From Acanthosoma haemorrhoidale (taxonomy: Eukaryota > Arthropoda > Insecta > Hemiptera > Acanthosomatidae): DNA of 64,000 bases. Of the stretch, positions 22,398 through 33,782 are shown piece after piece. Where the stretch lies: NCBI GenBank assembly GCA_930367205.1, contig OV884013.1, positions 87,173,333 through 87,237,332 of the forward strand, read 5' to 3'. The notes below the pieces were generated by a model that saw only the letters and a list, made by a program, of their open reading frames with translations, had not been told where the DNA came from and made no database searches. The position numbers and the translations under genes are program-made. Positions within the stretch are counted from its first letter, which is position 1, and each line of letters opens with the position of its first letter.

Positions 22398-22697
22398 AGT
22401 TATATAATGCTAAGAATATTATAATGCTTCGTGACTTCATGGAAGTCACTCATAGTTCCTGTTATTTCTTAAATAAGCGACCGCATCCTTCCAAGACCTC
22501 CCCCACCCACTTCCCAGGACTACCCTTTTCTTATACATATATGTCTCAGCTTTAGCCCCAGACCACACTTCTTCCCCCACATTATGTAGTAACGTATCTC
22601 TTAACAATTGTATATTCCAGTGTTTTGCTTGTTCTTCATAATAAAGCTTTTCTTTCTTTTCTCTTAAAAGGCTCTCCTCTGCAAAGATTATTTAACT
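22398..22697 (+). repeat. 5' LTR of gypsy element
   Basis: It begins AGTTAT directly after family A sequence and ends ATTTAACT, an imperfect inverted pair like those of gypsy-group LTRs. AATAAAGC lies at about 22640 as the poly(A) signal, and a TATACATATA run lies at about 22535. No 3' LTR remains for comparison. Confidence 0.65.
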
Positions 22698-22716
22698 GGC
22701 ACCCCAAACAGGCACC
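22697..22716 (+). other. tRNA primer-binding site of gypsy element
   Basis: TGGCACCCCAAACAGGCACC directly abuts the LTR end. It resembles the lysine-tRNA type primer site (TGGCGCCCRAACAGGGAC) used to start minus-strand synthesis. Confidence 0.65.
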
Positions 22717-23337
22717 TGGCAATAAACTCAGTAAATTCACGGTAGTCCACCATCTTGAGGTCCCTCATTTTTCATGAGACAGTGAGACCACTCCAATAGC
22801 GGAGAAGCCCGATGCAAATATCTCTGGAAAGATACACCACAGGACAGGACTTCACCGATATTGTGTACTGATCTATTTCAATAGATTTTCACCGGTTAAT
22901 CACCTAAAGAAATGTGTTGAATGTGAAATATTCGAGGAAGTAGAAGGAATAATGAAAGCTGGACTTCAATGAAGACATCATTTACTTGGGACCTGCGAAC
23001 TTCAAGTCAAGAAGAGAAGACGGTTCATCATCAACCCGAGAAGATCCGAAGTAATTAATATCCTCTGGATCTGTGGGTAATTTATGAATTATAAGATTGG
23101 TTAGATAACAGGATTTGGGATTGTTTGTCTACCACTCTGACGGACAGGCTAAGAAGGCTCGAGGTAATATTAACAGAGCCTGGGACTGTTCACTTGAAGG
23201 TGCATTTCAACGTTTTATGCTGGTTATACAGAAACAATAATTTTAATATAGACCACACGGAAAACTTCGTCAATAAATAAAGACTTTAAGGTATTATTTT
23301 TGCATACATTGTAATTTTACATATATATTTTTCTGTT

Positions 23338-23904
23338 ATGACAAGAACAGGTAAAAGAGATATTTTAGTTAGAAACAGACAAATTAACGAATCAGAAATG
23401 GCTCTTAACGACTATCATATGACTAAAGAAGACTATGGACACCTTCCACACTAAAATGGTGATCCGACTAATTTAATAACATTCATCAAATCGCTAGAAA
23501 AATATATTCGACATTATGTAACGAAACAATTACTAACAGAATACATAACGAACAAAGACTCATACAAATAGCTCTTTCTAGACTCACTGTTGACCCACAA
23601 CAATTATCCATGTATGATGACTTCCTATCAATAAACGACTTGAAATTACATTTAGTAAATCACTTTAAGGGCAGTCGGACAACATCACACCTAAAACATG
23701 AAATCTCTCAGATTCATATGTACAGAAACGAACACCTTATTGAATTTATTAACAGAATCATTCCTCGTCAAATTCTAATTCAGATCCGAATACTAATTCA
23801 CACCTCTATCTGTAATAAAGAACAAGAAATATTATCACAAAAGGTACTAATTGCACCTTCCAGAAATTTACCACGTTCTCAGAAATTTACCATTAAGACT
23901 TAAG
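23338..23904 (+). pseudogene. gag relic of gypsy element
   Basis: The ATG at 23338 opens MTRTGKRDILVRNRQINESE and stops near 23454. A second piece from about 23577 reads LTVDPQQLSMYDDFLSINDL, then LKLHLVNHFKGSRTTSHLKH and HEISQIHMYRNEHLIEFINR. This is the helical Ty3/gypsy gag pattern with the ...E.L.EF... segment. The 622-bp leader before it is AT-rich and uncoding. Stops and a frameshift show it is dead. Confidence 0.65.
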
Positions 23905-25145
23905 GACGCACTCAACCATCTTAGACAGGCCCGAAGCCAAACCACCCTTGACGAACACAGATTAAACCTTTGCAATGAATTACCACATTTTATCGATTTA
24001 AAAGGACAGACATGGCTAGTTGATACAGCCTCAGAGATAAATTATATAACACCAAGTTCTGTACACGACGGAACAGAAATATCCTTGGAAGAATTTATTG
24101 TGAACATGCCAGCCGGTAGCAAAAAAGGACATGGAGCGATCTTCATTGATCTAGCACCGCGACTAGGACTGGCACATAAATTATTAGTTAAGTTTAAAAT
24201 ATTTGATTTTAGCAACCTTTGCAATATGTTACTTGGTATGGAAACCATGAAGAAAATTGGTATGAAAATAAACTTCGATAAAAATAATGAATTTATAATA
24301 AACGGGAAAATAATCAAAAACGGTGAAAATTTGACTAAAAATAATGAAGTAACAAAAGAAAACGAGATGAATAATAAAATAAATAATATTGTAAAAAAAA
24401 GAAATAAATATATTAAATAAAAATGAAATAAGAAACGGTGCCAGATAAATTCCCTCTTCCAAATATAGAAGATTTACTAAATCAATTTAACGGATCTAGG
24501 TACTATACGACAATTGATTTATCTTCTGGAATTCATCAAATAGAGATGGAGGAAGACTCCATACCAAAGACAGCATTCTCGACTGACTCAGGGCACTATG
24601 AATTTACTCGTATGACATTCGCACTATGCAATGCACCACCAACATTTCAAAGAGCTATGAATTTATTACTTGTAACACACATAACTCATTAGTGTATATT
24701 GATGATAAAATTATATTTTCGAAAACTAAACAGGACTACTTAGAACAAGTTTTCAAAAAATTACAAGAACATGATTTATCGATACAACTAGACAAAAGTG
24801 AATTCTTTCACTTCTGATTTACCATTTCTAGGACGTATTCTAACATCAGAAGGTATCAAAACTGACCCGAGCAAAATTCCCCTAACCAAGGACTGAAAAA
24901 TAAATTAAACAATTTCTAGGCTTGACTTGGAAGAAACTGTAAATCCGGAGACATACAGACACCTGTTTGAAAATCTTAAAGCATTATTGATCAATTCTCC
25001 AATCTTAACATATCCAGACTTTTCTAAGCAAATGATTTTAACAACCGACGCAAGTAATATAGCAGTTGGAGCAGTACTTTCCCAACTTTCAGAAGGGAGG
25101 GATCACCCAATCGCTTTTGCTTCTAAAACAATGTGTAAAATATAA
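23905..25145 (+). pseudogene. pol relic: protease, reverse transcriptase and start of RNase H
   Basis: The order is that of Ty3/gypsy pol. The protease has WLVDTASEINYITPSSV (about 24012-24060), where a DT-S/A-E triad stands in place of the usual DTG, and LLGMETMKKIGMKI. RT starts DKFPLPNIEDLLNQFNGSRY (about 24443-24502), has FTRMTFALCNAPPTFQRAMN and, after a frameshift, YIDD (about 24695-24706) and FLGRILTSEG (about 24828). RNase H begins with the usual tether and LTTDASNIAVGAVLSQ (about 25034-25085), where the first catalytic Asp is kept. It ends abruptly at 25145. Integrase and env-like ORFs are not present. Confidence 0.85.
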
Positions 25146-26440
25146 TTTACGAAACCTGTAAGAAGCTGGTGGAAGTGGTCCCAATCAATTCGGCATCTAA
25201 TAAATGAAGGAGGAGACAGTTTGTGAATTGGTCTTAGGAAAACGGTTAATATTAAAGGGCTATGATCGGATGAGAGGCCGTCAAGGAGCGTAAGTGAATA
25301 GTTTAGTGTACCTAAACTATTGTAGAAGAAAAAGTCAAGGAGATCTGGATTTCGGTTGGGATCTGCTGGCCAATAGGTGTGTCAGGAGAGATAGTAGAGC
25401 AATGTTTCCGTGCGAGTGCAGACAGGAAAGCATGTCCTCGTGTATTCGCAGTTCTTGACCCCCAGTGTTGGTGCTTTGCATTAAATTCCCCACCCTCAAG
25501 GAAACGATGTCCGATGGAGTCTAGAAAGGAGATTAATTGGGTATCAGAAATGGATTTATTGGGATGGCAGTACACTGAAGCTAGAGTAAGGGGGAAAGTG
25601 GAGGTGCTGATTGACACTGCAATTTACTACCCTCGAATCATGTGCTACCAAAGGAACTATGTGATGGGAAATGGAGTTATGTACAATGGCAGTGGTACCT
25701 GCATGAGCTCCTCCATCTGGGTGATCAGTCCGATAAGTAGTACGAGAGACCTTTTGGCCGACTCAATTTCGTGTGCCCATATGCCTGACAGTTATGGCAA
25801 TGGACGATGTCTCGTTTGGAGTACGGTTTTTCGACCTGTATTCTAGTGTAATACAGGTGTGTTAAATCTTATATTTTGGTGTTCACTCGAGATCTACGAA
25901 AAACAAAGGTAACGCCGCTTTTACTGATTCCTCTCGTTGCATGTCCTCGCGTAAAACGTTTGTTATTTGGCGAACTTTGAATCCCAGAGCTGAGAGTTCG
26001 TCTTCAATTTCATCAGGTGGGGTGGTAGGATGCAGATTTCTGATCACCCTTTCCTGCTTTAACTGATAAGTATGGAAGTCGGCCTTAGTTTCTTCCAAAT
26101 ACTTAATAACGGCGCGATATGGATCGGGAGTGTCTGGAGAAGTTTCCGTGCCCCGAGACCGATTGAGGCACGTGTATTTTCCCGTATCTACAAGTTTACT
26201 TATTTTAGTACATAGAAATTTGAAATTGCTAATATTTTAGGCGAATAATAGATGGCTTGGGCTGTGTGGGTGGGTTTTATAACTTTCAAGTGATCAGCTT
26301 GGGCATTACTCATAACTTTGAAGCTGTTAGAAGAACAGAGATTCGTCAACAGTTTCTTCTTTAGAAGTGGCGTTAGTTAGAAGTTCTTGTGGCGTTAGGT
26401 CCTCCATCGGGCAGGCGGATGGAGTTGGTCCTGAAGACCA
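25146..26440 (-). pseudogene. 5' part of LINE family A copy A4 (ORF1 plus endonuclease pieces)
   Basis: On the minus strand, from 26440 down: a degenerate ORF1 N-terminus (MEDLTPQELLTNATSKEETV), a PRE_C2HC-like region (KADFHTYQLKQERVIRNLHP and LSALGFKVRQITNVLREDMQ) and the first zinc knuckle (about 25830-25770). A jump of several hundred bases follows into the endonuclease (RTDHPDG, then ASVYCHPNKS, FNAKHQHWGSR and SDHSP), ending at 25146. The order matches A2, so this is one element with an internal deletion, interrupted downstream by the gypsy element. Confidence 0.8.
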
Positions 26441-27460
26441 TGATTTTAATTTTTTTTCAGACATCATCTGCTGATAAAATCTCATTTTTCATGTTCATAA
26501 ATATTTTAAACTGTATAAATTAATTTTATTATAAATATAAATATGTCCTGTCGGGGAGATTCGAACTCACGAGTTTTAAGGCAGAGGCGGCGGCCGTAGC
26601 ACTCGATTAGTTGTTGTCTACTGCGTGTAATTATCTATAATCCACGGGAAGACTAGCAAGGACTGACTAATATGGCCAACTTCTCTGTGTGTTGCAATCT
26701 AAAACACACACTGTGGGAGTATATTAAGTAATTTACTCCCTTATTGAGGGCTCCCTGGTGAACAGGTCACGTAAGTTGCCAGTTGAGATAGTTTTAAAAC
26801 CTAATGAAAGTCTATGAACTGTAGTAATTGGTGTTAATATGAAGAGCTGTAGTAGACCGTTGTTATCAATAATAGCGCATCATATAATAATTACAAAATA
26901 TTTTTTAATTATTTTTACAGCCTTCTTTATTATTTTCCCATAAGTTGTCAAGTATGTTATCTGGTAACTTGAGGCAATACATTCACTTTATACATCGGAC
27001 AGTAGCAAATTGTCAGGGTATGAGAGGCGTCGGATGGACGACCGGTGAGGGAATATAAATGAAGGGTAGAGGGCTAATAGAAGAGTGGTCCCTAGAGAGG
27101 GTGAAAAATCTTCAAGGGCTCCAGGACAGGTATTGGAGGGTCGGCCAAGACAAACTGCCTCCGGGAGCGATGTCATCAGTCAGTAGCCCCTCCCTATATA
27201 TTCAGGCCGCTCTCGCATCCAGCTCCTTGTTCATGATGGCTTTTATCTTAGCCAAGATTGAGCGATCGCCGTCCGGTATACCGCACTACGGAGGTCAGTC
27301 TATTTTATTCTCTCCCGTGCGGGAAATGGCCACTTCCTTTTACACTTGGATTCGGCAGATCCATCAGTGAGGAAAGCGAAAAACTCAAGTCAAGAGTGAA
27401 CCGTCACAGAATTAAGGGTTTCATTAAGTTTGTAAAAACGATTTTATTTGCACTTTTCTA
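26441..27460. other. Intergenic with one tRNA-like patch
   Basis: No gene was recognised. A tRNA-like T-arm lies at 26554-26571. The segment 26990-27210 is GC-richer but has no coherent frame. Confidence 0.45.
26540..26625 (-). repeat. tRNA-like (SINE-type) sequence
   Basis: On the minus strand GTGAG, loop TTCGAAT and CTCCC (about 26571-26555) make a T-arm with four of five pairs and a perfect TTCGAAT loop. A box-A-like CGAGTGCTACGG is about 35 bases upstream. The acceptor stem does not close, so it is a SINE head or tRNA pseudogene, not a working tRNA gene. Confidence 0.45.
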
Positions 27461-27585
27461 TACACAGGTGGTCTGAAAAGTTTCCAGCCTCAACATGAAG
27501 ATGATAATAAAATAAATAAAAGCTAGTGAAATAAAAGCTAAAATAGAAGCTTTGCTAGGTCGGAAACTTTTCATAGTCTGCTAAA
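27461..27585. mobile_element. mariner-type MITE, about 125 bp
   Basis: The ends are inverted: GTCTGAAAAGTTTCCAGCCT at 27471-27490 and, reverse-complemented, ATGAAAAGTTTCCGACCTAG at about 27556-27575. About 65 bp of AT-rich sequence lie between them. Ends of this kind with TA targets are those of non-autonomous mariner derivatives; TA dinucleotides flank both sides. Confidence 0.7.
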
Positions 27586-28639
27586 GCCACAACAAATATT
27601 GCATGTTAATAATGCAAATAAAAATATGTGGCCCTTAAAGGTTAGTTGCAGGTTTTGAATCCGATAGTGAACGGTTACAGAGTATTCCTAAAGAAGAAGA
27701 ATAGTTTTAGAAACCTTGATGCCATCATCAAAACTATTTTGTATTTAAAAATAACTAATTTTTGTTGGTATGAATAAATACTTTACATACTGCCAGTATG
27801 TATGCAATTATCAAATTATCAATGCAATACACTATCAAATTACAAGAACATTCGTAATTTATTTAACTTGAGGGGATATCTGGATACACCAGATAATAAA
27901 AATAAAACAATTTTATTATCAATAAAATAATTAAAATTCAATATTTCTTAAGATAAACGTTATGATAATGATCCTTCCACCAAACCATCACTTATTGATT
28001 CTATGTAAGGCAAACTACAGTGAATAATTAATAATAGAGCTCATTATCAAACGTTTACAATGTGTTGATGTAAACATAAACATGTCTTTGTGGGAGAGTT
28101 CTTGGTTGATCAGCTGATTTAATAGGTAGGCATCAAGTCATCCGTGAAGGCTCAACTACCAGAATGTGTCCGAGACAGAACAAGGCAAAACGAGAGAAGA
28201 ATAGGACCAGAATAGACCAGCTGTGCCTATTTCTTACTATTTATCTGATATTCGGGTACCCACTTAGTTTCATTCTTGCAAATCATGTTGCCCGAGAGGT
28301 TTAGCAACGCCACCGTCTTCATTCAATCGCAATTTTAATATATATTATTATTAGATAAATATATATAAAGGAAATTCCTTTCACCCCTCTTCATATGCCT
28401 AAGCGGACATAATTGGTTCGAGTGGGATGCTGAGTTCATGCTAGATCCTTCTTTTAAAATAATAGTTTTTATTGATAAGTTTTGGCATATTTCATATTAT
28501 ATTTATTGATTAGCTATGCTGTAGTAGACTTTTTTTTATGCAATATCAGTGATTATTAGATTCGTCTGATTCTGATCAATAACTACAGGTTAAAGGATAC
28601 ACGTTAACATTGGTGGTACATTTATACTCACTATAATAA
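27586..28639. other. Intergenic, nothing recognised
   Basis: AT-rich, with no coherent frame, promoter or RNA gene. Confidence 0.5.
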
Positions 28640-29095
28640 TCCAATTATCTTGGGGAAAGAACAAAGTTTTTTATAGAACCATTAAGTAAGTAAATTATCA
28701 GCTTAACCAATGTCATATCATTAATAAGTGTTCCCACATTGACTGCCTGCTGCAATGCTTGGGGAAACGAAAGAGGGGATATTGTGTTGGTCATGTATTG
28801 GAGCGAAACAAAGAATTTGATATGTCTAAGACGAATGACCTCATCCGCAGAAGGCAGCTCAAAGTCTCTCACTCCTCTGCAGTTAGAAAGATGTATCTCG
28901 GACCACTTTCATAAGCATCTCTTTTTGAAACTGAGTCGCTTTGTTGTCGCTTCCGTCAAACGACAAAACATTGTATTGTACAGCAGAGCCGGCCTGATGC
29001 TCTTGTGTATCATGAGCTTAAGGCGCAAAGATAGATTGTGAAATGATAGCAGGTGTGTGAGCCAGTAAGAGTTTTTGCGTATACCTATCATTTCA
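28640..29095 (-). pseudogene. RT C-terminal relic, LINE family D copy D2
   Basis: Minus-strand reading: IRKNSYWLTHLLSFHNLSLR then LKLMIHKSIRPALLYNTMFC (about 29085-28970), then after frame changes RDFELPSADEVIRLRHIKFF (about 28872-28815) and VSLQYMTNTI. It matches D1 at 21161-21650 and the C-terminal layout of families B and C. The minus-strand frame at 29093-29296 just upstream could be more of the same element, but it has no motif. Confidence 0.7.
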
Positions 29096-31060
29096 AGGAC
29101 ACTGAAGATGAAATATGGGTGGAGACCATCTGTTGGCTGAGCTAGTGAGATCTTCCGGAACCATCCTACATCGGTTCTGGCGTACTAGACTTCCCTCGTG
29201 TATCTTGTTATTAGGAGTGTCCATATAATCTATAAAGCCTTTAGACCTGCCTTCGCCGCAAGCACCTAACTTATGAGTCTTTATATTCCACCACAATATT
29301 ACACAAACTATTCAACATAATCTAGAGTTCCCTAAGAAACAAACCATAAAAAACTAACACGATTTGCCCCCATAACTACCATTTCTAGACAATAACCTAA
29401 TATTTAAACACTTTTTTAGAAGTGAAAAGATCATCAACAAAGCTTCACCTGTTCGCACAGAGCCGAAATGACCGTTGGAGCAGTCGGTGAGCCTTAGAGG
29501 CGGCCGGAGACCGCAGCCTCGGCGACAGGAAGATAAACTGCACCGATAGAAGGGAGTGCTAGGAAATGGGACGACTTCATCCACCAGAGAGGTTTACGAC
29601 TTGGGGTAAGTCGTGAATCAGAGGGCAGTCCCGCCAGCCTGCGACTTTACACCTGCCGTAAAGTTGACTTTACTGCCTCGGCATATCGGCTTATTTACTG
29701 CCTTGGGATCCCACTATCGTTTATGTGTCGAGTGTCTCGGCTCTGCGGCGAGTGTCCTATCTGTCTCTGGGGTTATTGGTCCACTATTGATGGAGAGATC
29801 ATAACTTGTGTAAGGTATTTCTTTAGTGTAACTTACAATCCTAAACAGTAATGCTAGTCCATCCGAGGAACAGTTGTCTATTTTTATTAAACGTCATTTT
29901 TCAATTTTAAGTTTACTTTACTCAAGTCGAAATCCCAACTAAAACTGACTTGTGATATCTTGACCTTAACACAAAACTCAATTGGCACGACCACTTACAA
30001 CTAAACAAAAATAAGTTAGAAGGAAATAGAAGTGCTGGAAGACAAATCTTTTTTTGTTTAATTTTTATGACCAAACTAAATTTATTTATTTGAGGCAGGT
30101 TGATTTTAATGAAATGAGCTTTTGATTGGAATCCCCAGTACAGAGTGTTTATTGCCTGTGGGGCTACCTTTTTGAAATACCACTTAATTATGATGAGGGT
30201 TTGTGCCCTTAAACTGCAGTTGATCAGACTGAGTAACTTCATACCTCCATCCAGGTGCTTACTCCCAGTACAAGTTAAATGTTTGTGTTTATTTAGAAGT
30301 ATTTCACTTGTCATCACTTCTTCATTGCGTTTTCGCTCACTTACTCTCTGTTTCTTAATAGTTTACCAATTTCCTTTAACAACTTTCATCCATTAAATTT
30401 CATCCTATTTTCTTCCTTGACGTGTCCACCCCTTGACCGCTGGGTATAACCTCTACGCAAAATTAGCTTTTAGAAATTCGCAGTATGATCAAATTTAAAT
30501 AGAACCGATAAAGAATTAGTTGTATAAGTTAATAATTGCTTTAATGAAATAATGATTTCAAGCATGAACCATTCCGAACTGACTGGAGTTTCGTTGCCTC
30601 AACGGAGCGAGGGTTTTAAGTCCTTGATTGGAACACTACAATCGATCAATATATTCTCATCATCTTGATTTTCAATTAACCCCTATTGACTAATCAGTTC
30701 CAGAAATGATATGTTTTTGCTGCATATCATCATCATAAGAGAAAAAGTCAAGTCAAGTGTAATACAGTATAATTTCTTTTTGTAATAATAGTCCATAATT
30801 ATTTACAAAGGTGATCTGACCAAAAAAAGCCCTACACATTACAGAAGTATTATCAGACCGGTTGGGAAAGGGTATGATCAATTCTTGAAATTACAGAAGT
30901 GGGAGTGTGGGTTACATATTAAATAATATTAATAATGACTACACATTAATTTTGCAATAGCCCGACGATATTTTTGGGAACTGGTTTTATTTTTAACATC
31001 GTCACTCCACCAACTGTATGATAATCTGTTTAAAAGTGTTCATAAGTAAAAATTGAACTA
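29096..31060. other. Intergenic, nothing firmly recognised
   Basis: The part 29430-29820 is GC-richer than its flanks with no long shared frame. The rest is AT-rich with short chance frames. Confidence 0.4.
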
Positions 31061-31274
31061 TTGAACCTGATTTAGATTTTTCGACTCTTTTCTGGTTGAA
31101 ATCAATTACGTTTTCAAATTCTTCTATTTAAAGTTCTTGTAGACTGCGCTGAATTACTTTGAAAAATGTTAGGAGCAGTCAATATTTAACTAAGCATCTG
31201 ATAACGAGCCTACAAAGACAATTTTCAAACTTAAATCAGCATCAGAAAGTATGCCGTCGGATTAGAAACTTAAT
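31061..31274. repeat. Diverged left flank of the gene duplication, copy 1
   Basis: It aligns by eye with about 35455-35665, roughly three quarters identical (for example TTGAAATCAATTA and ACTTAAA blocks). It shows that the duplicated unit once reached here and that LINE A5 later split copy 1. The last bases, GAAACTTAAT (31265-31274), are the left target duplication of A5. Confidence 0.75.
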
Positions 31275-31511
31275 TATTTTTATTTTATATAACAACTTTA
31301 TTATGATAAAATTACAGTCTGCCTGATTGGGCTATAATTAATTGTGATAAATTATCTCGTTCATACTAATTTAAAATTTTCATTCACTCGCTCATTCATA
31401 CTATATATACAAACAGCCCAGAGGCCCCCCAAGTCCACATGGTTGTCACCTCCCTCGCATGCGCAGGAGTCTGTAAAGTTGTCCAAAGCGTCTGTTAAGT
31501 TCTTGTCTATT

Positions 31512-32155
31512 TCACCTCGTGTGTGGGTTCCAAGTTAGTCTTTTATCGAGATGGAAGCCTAAATACCGTACTGTCTCAGACACAGGGAGAGAAATCGAAT
31601 TTAAAAAGACTAGCGGACATGACTTGCGGCAGAGGGTAAAAGTTATGTGGGAACATTTTACTTCATTGACTTTGATTCGCCATTGGTTGCACCAATACTC
31701 GATCTCATCAAGGTGTATTTGAAGGTTTTGGTATGCTATATTGGGGTCTGAGTGGGTTGACAGGACTGCAGTGTCATCTGCAAATGTTGCCAAGAACGTA
31801 TTGTTGGTGGAGGGGAGATAGGCGGTGTATAGATTATAGATGATGGGACCCAGGACGCTGCCCTGTGGAACTCCTGCCTTTATGGTATAGTAGTTAGAAT
31901 ATTCTAAACCACAGCGGACTTGGAAGAAGCGGTTTGAAAGGCAGGACTGTACGATTAGGAATACGGTCTGCTGTAAATCCTTAGAGCTTGTAAAGCAAAC
32001 ATGCTTGCCAGACCCTGTCAAAAGCTTGAGCTATGTCCAGAAAGGCAGCAGTGCAGTATTGATTGGTTTTGAGGGCTGAATATATGTGATCAACAATGCG
32101 GAGGCCTTGTTGAGCAGTGGAATGTTGTTGGTGGAAACCAAACTGGTTTTTGGAT
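31512..32155 (-). pseudogene. ORF2 RT piece of LINE A5
   Basis: The minus-strand frame encodes LSNRFFQVRCGLEYSNYYTI, AGVPQGSVLGPIIYNLY, ATFADDTAVL, EIEYWCNQWRIKVNEVKCSH and LGFHLDKRLTWNPHTR. Upstream (to about 32155) AFLDIAQAFD and FHCSTRPP-like text follow in shifted frames. The catalytic FADD is intact, but the RT N-terminal part, endonuclease and ORF1 are missing, so it cannot act alone. Confidence 0.85.
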
Positions 32156-32373
32156 TCAACAATTCTGGATGGTTTGACTGGACTGCAGTGCCATCTGGAA
32201 ATGTTGCCAAGAAGGTATTGGTGGTGGAGGGGACATGGGTGCTGTATAGATTATAGAGGATGGGACCCAGGACATTGCCCTGTGGAACTCCTGCTTTAAT
32301 GGGATAATAGTTAGAATATCCTAAACCACAGCGGACTTGGAAGAAGCGGTTGGAAAGGTAGGATTGTAGGATA
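32156..32373 (-). pseudogene. Second, overlapping RT piece of LINE A5
   Basis: This piece repeats the RT segment found at about 31760-31960 with its own changes. FADD has become FPDG and VPQGSVLGP has become VPQGNVLGP. It directly precedes, in element orientation, a piece from further 5' in ORF2. The order is therefore scrambled, as in a template jump or two insertions. Confidence 0.8.
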
Positions 32374-32872
32374 GAAAGTTAATAATAATAATATTTAGGC
32401 CTGGTCACAGATGCCCTCTATGCAAGTCAATATACTTCAATAGTATTTAGTATGTGTGAGTTATTATCATTAACGGTAATTTGCCGTTGTGATGAGGGAT
32501 GTTCAGTCACTTGTTACCGTCCACTAACCACTGATTATTTTATATAATCCTCCTATCTCCGCAAAGTAATCATTAGTTCTATTCAGCCTTGAGGCAGAAC
32601 ACACGTCGTTTAGTTTATAGCTAGCAGTGAAATTATTAGATACTAGTTATTAGTGGAATCGATCCAATTATAAAGCATTACAATTAAGTATCTCAATTTT
32701 TATCGGATGAGGAAGTTGATAATTAAATTTCACGAAGCTCTTGGCCTTTCTAAAACATTATTAATATTGAGGCACTTTCGTAAGATACTCAACAGAAGAT
32801 CAATTTCAATTTTTAATTGAAGAGACACCTGTGAAAAACTGATAAGGAACGCTTAAAGTGCATACATTTCCC

Positions 32873-32880
32873 TATAAATA
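32873..32880 (+). promoter_or_regulatory. TATA box of gene copy 1
   Basis: TATAAATA lies 45 bases before the ATG at 32918. An initiator-like TCATTC at 32901-32906 would give a 5' UTR of about 15 bases. Since the TATA box follows the in-frame GTG at 32858, that codon cannot be the start. Confidence 0.75.
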
Positions 32881-32917
32881 TTCAAGACCTTCTACCGTGA
32901 TCATTCCTCATCCCAAC

Positions 32918-33702
32918 ATGTTCAAGTTAAGTTGCATTTTCTTGCTACAGGCGCTCCTGGCCGCCAACGCTGAGGTGATCAATGTAAACAAAAACATTGA
33001 CGAAGGACTCGCATACACGAACAATTATCTACGAGAAAAAGGTGCAACCTCTGGAGCATTCCCTGAATTGGAATTAAGCCCGAACGTGAGCATAAGTATT
33101 TTTCAAATTTTCATTCTTTTGTTCATGTCATGGAATACATACCTTAAGGTTACCTAAGGTTTCCAATAGCTTTAGTTACCTTTACCAATAGGATAATAAT
33201 ACTTTTTTATCTCTTCCAGGTATCATATTCAGATGCCACCATGATCGGTATTGATTCGTTGGTGAGAACCGGAGATTGCTGGATGGATTCACTAGATAGT
33301 AATGAAATAAAACTAACGAGTCATTACGGGTTCGAACTTTTCACTATAGTTTTCCCTCACTTGACCCTCTATGGAGAGAAAATGTCTGGGCTTCTCAGAA
33401 TTCGCAACAATTCCATCTACATATCGTATACCACCCTCTACCAGAACGACAAATGCACGATTACTTTGGACGAGCACAAATTCGAAAGGCTACAAAACAT
33501 AGAGTTCCAATCTTCTGTAGCTAAGTACGACGGCAAGAACCTCGAAAACTTTTTTCAAGCGCATGTTATTCCAGCATTCAATGGAATGCTGTTAGATCTG
33601 AAGCCGAAAATCGAAGCAGGTCTACAGGCTTTGTGCGACAGACGAACCCATCACCATTCTACTATTGAGGCTTTATTGTCACAATTTATTAGTCTAAATT
33701 GA
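32918..33702 (+). CDS. Secreted Group 7 allergen-like (TULIP/BPI-fold) protein, copy 1, two exons
   Basis: Exon 1 is 32918-33085 and exon 2 is 33220-33702 (stop TGA); the 134-bp intron has GTGAGC and TTCCAG ends. The product is 216 residues. Residues 1-18 (MFKLSCIFLLQALLAANA) are a signal peptide. The mature part has three cysteines (76, 135, 195) and NVS and NNS glycosylation sites at 56 and 119. Helical and amphipathic stretches near both ends include FFQAHVIPAFNGMLLDLKPK at 167-186. The length and layout fit the mite Group 7 allergen-like family (lipid-binding, related to BPI and takeout/JHBP proteins), which has insect members. That family call rests on layout, not on a search. No membrane segment besides the signal is seen. 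It is probably secreted into haemolymph or a gland lumen. Confidence 0.7.
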
Positions 33703-33776
33703 AAAGATGATTTTTTTTAAGTCGTCTCTTTAATGTAATGACGATCCAAGGGTAGATAATTTTATATAGTCTTTGA

Positions 33777-33782
33777 ATAAAA
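33777..33782 (+). terminator. Poly(A) signal of gene copy 1
   Basis: AATAAA lies 75 bases after the stop codon at the expected place and is conserved in copy 2. Confidence 0.75.

Larger units (their letters stand above)
22398..25145 (+). mobile_element. Ty3/gypsy LTR retrotransposon, 3'-truncated, inserted in LINE A4
   Basis: A plus-strand LTR element has a 5' LTR (22398-22697), a primer-binding site, gag, protease, RT and the start of RNase H. It stops at 25145 where family A sequence resumes. Integrase and the 3' LTR are absent. Since A4 flanks it on both sides but lacks about 1.2 kb, the deletion probably removed the end of the gypsy element together with adjacent LINE DNA. Confidence 0.85.
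31275..32373 (-). mobile_element. LINE family A copy A5, chimeric, inserted in the duplicated flank
   Basis: The 3' tail is at 31275-31320 (reverse complement has AATAAAG and CAGATTGTAATT-like text). ORF2 RT text is open from 32021 to 31512 on the minus strand (GVPQGSVLGP, FADD at about 31793-31782). At about 32156-32373 a second piece repeats the same RT palm region instead of continuing upstream. GAAACTTAAT (31265-31274) and GAAAGTTAAT (32374-32383) are a near-perfect target duplication around the whole. Confidence 0.88.

Noticed and set aside
26540..26625. Functional tRNA gene
   Set aside because: The T-arm is good, but the acceptor stem and D-arm do not fold.
32858..32917. Extra 20 residues upstream of the secreted-protein gene (in-frame GTG)
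   Set aside because: The codon is GTG, the TATA box lies after it at 32873, and the signal peptide starts at the ATG at 32918.
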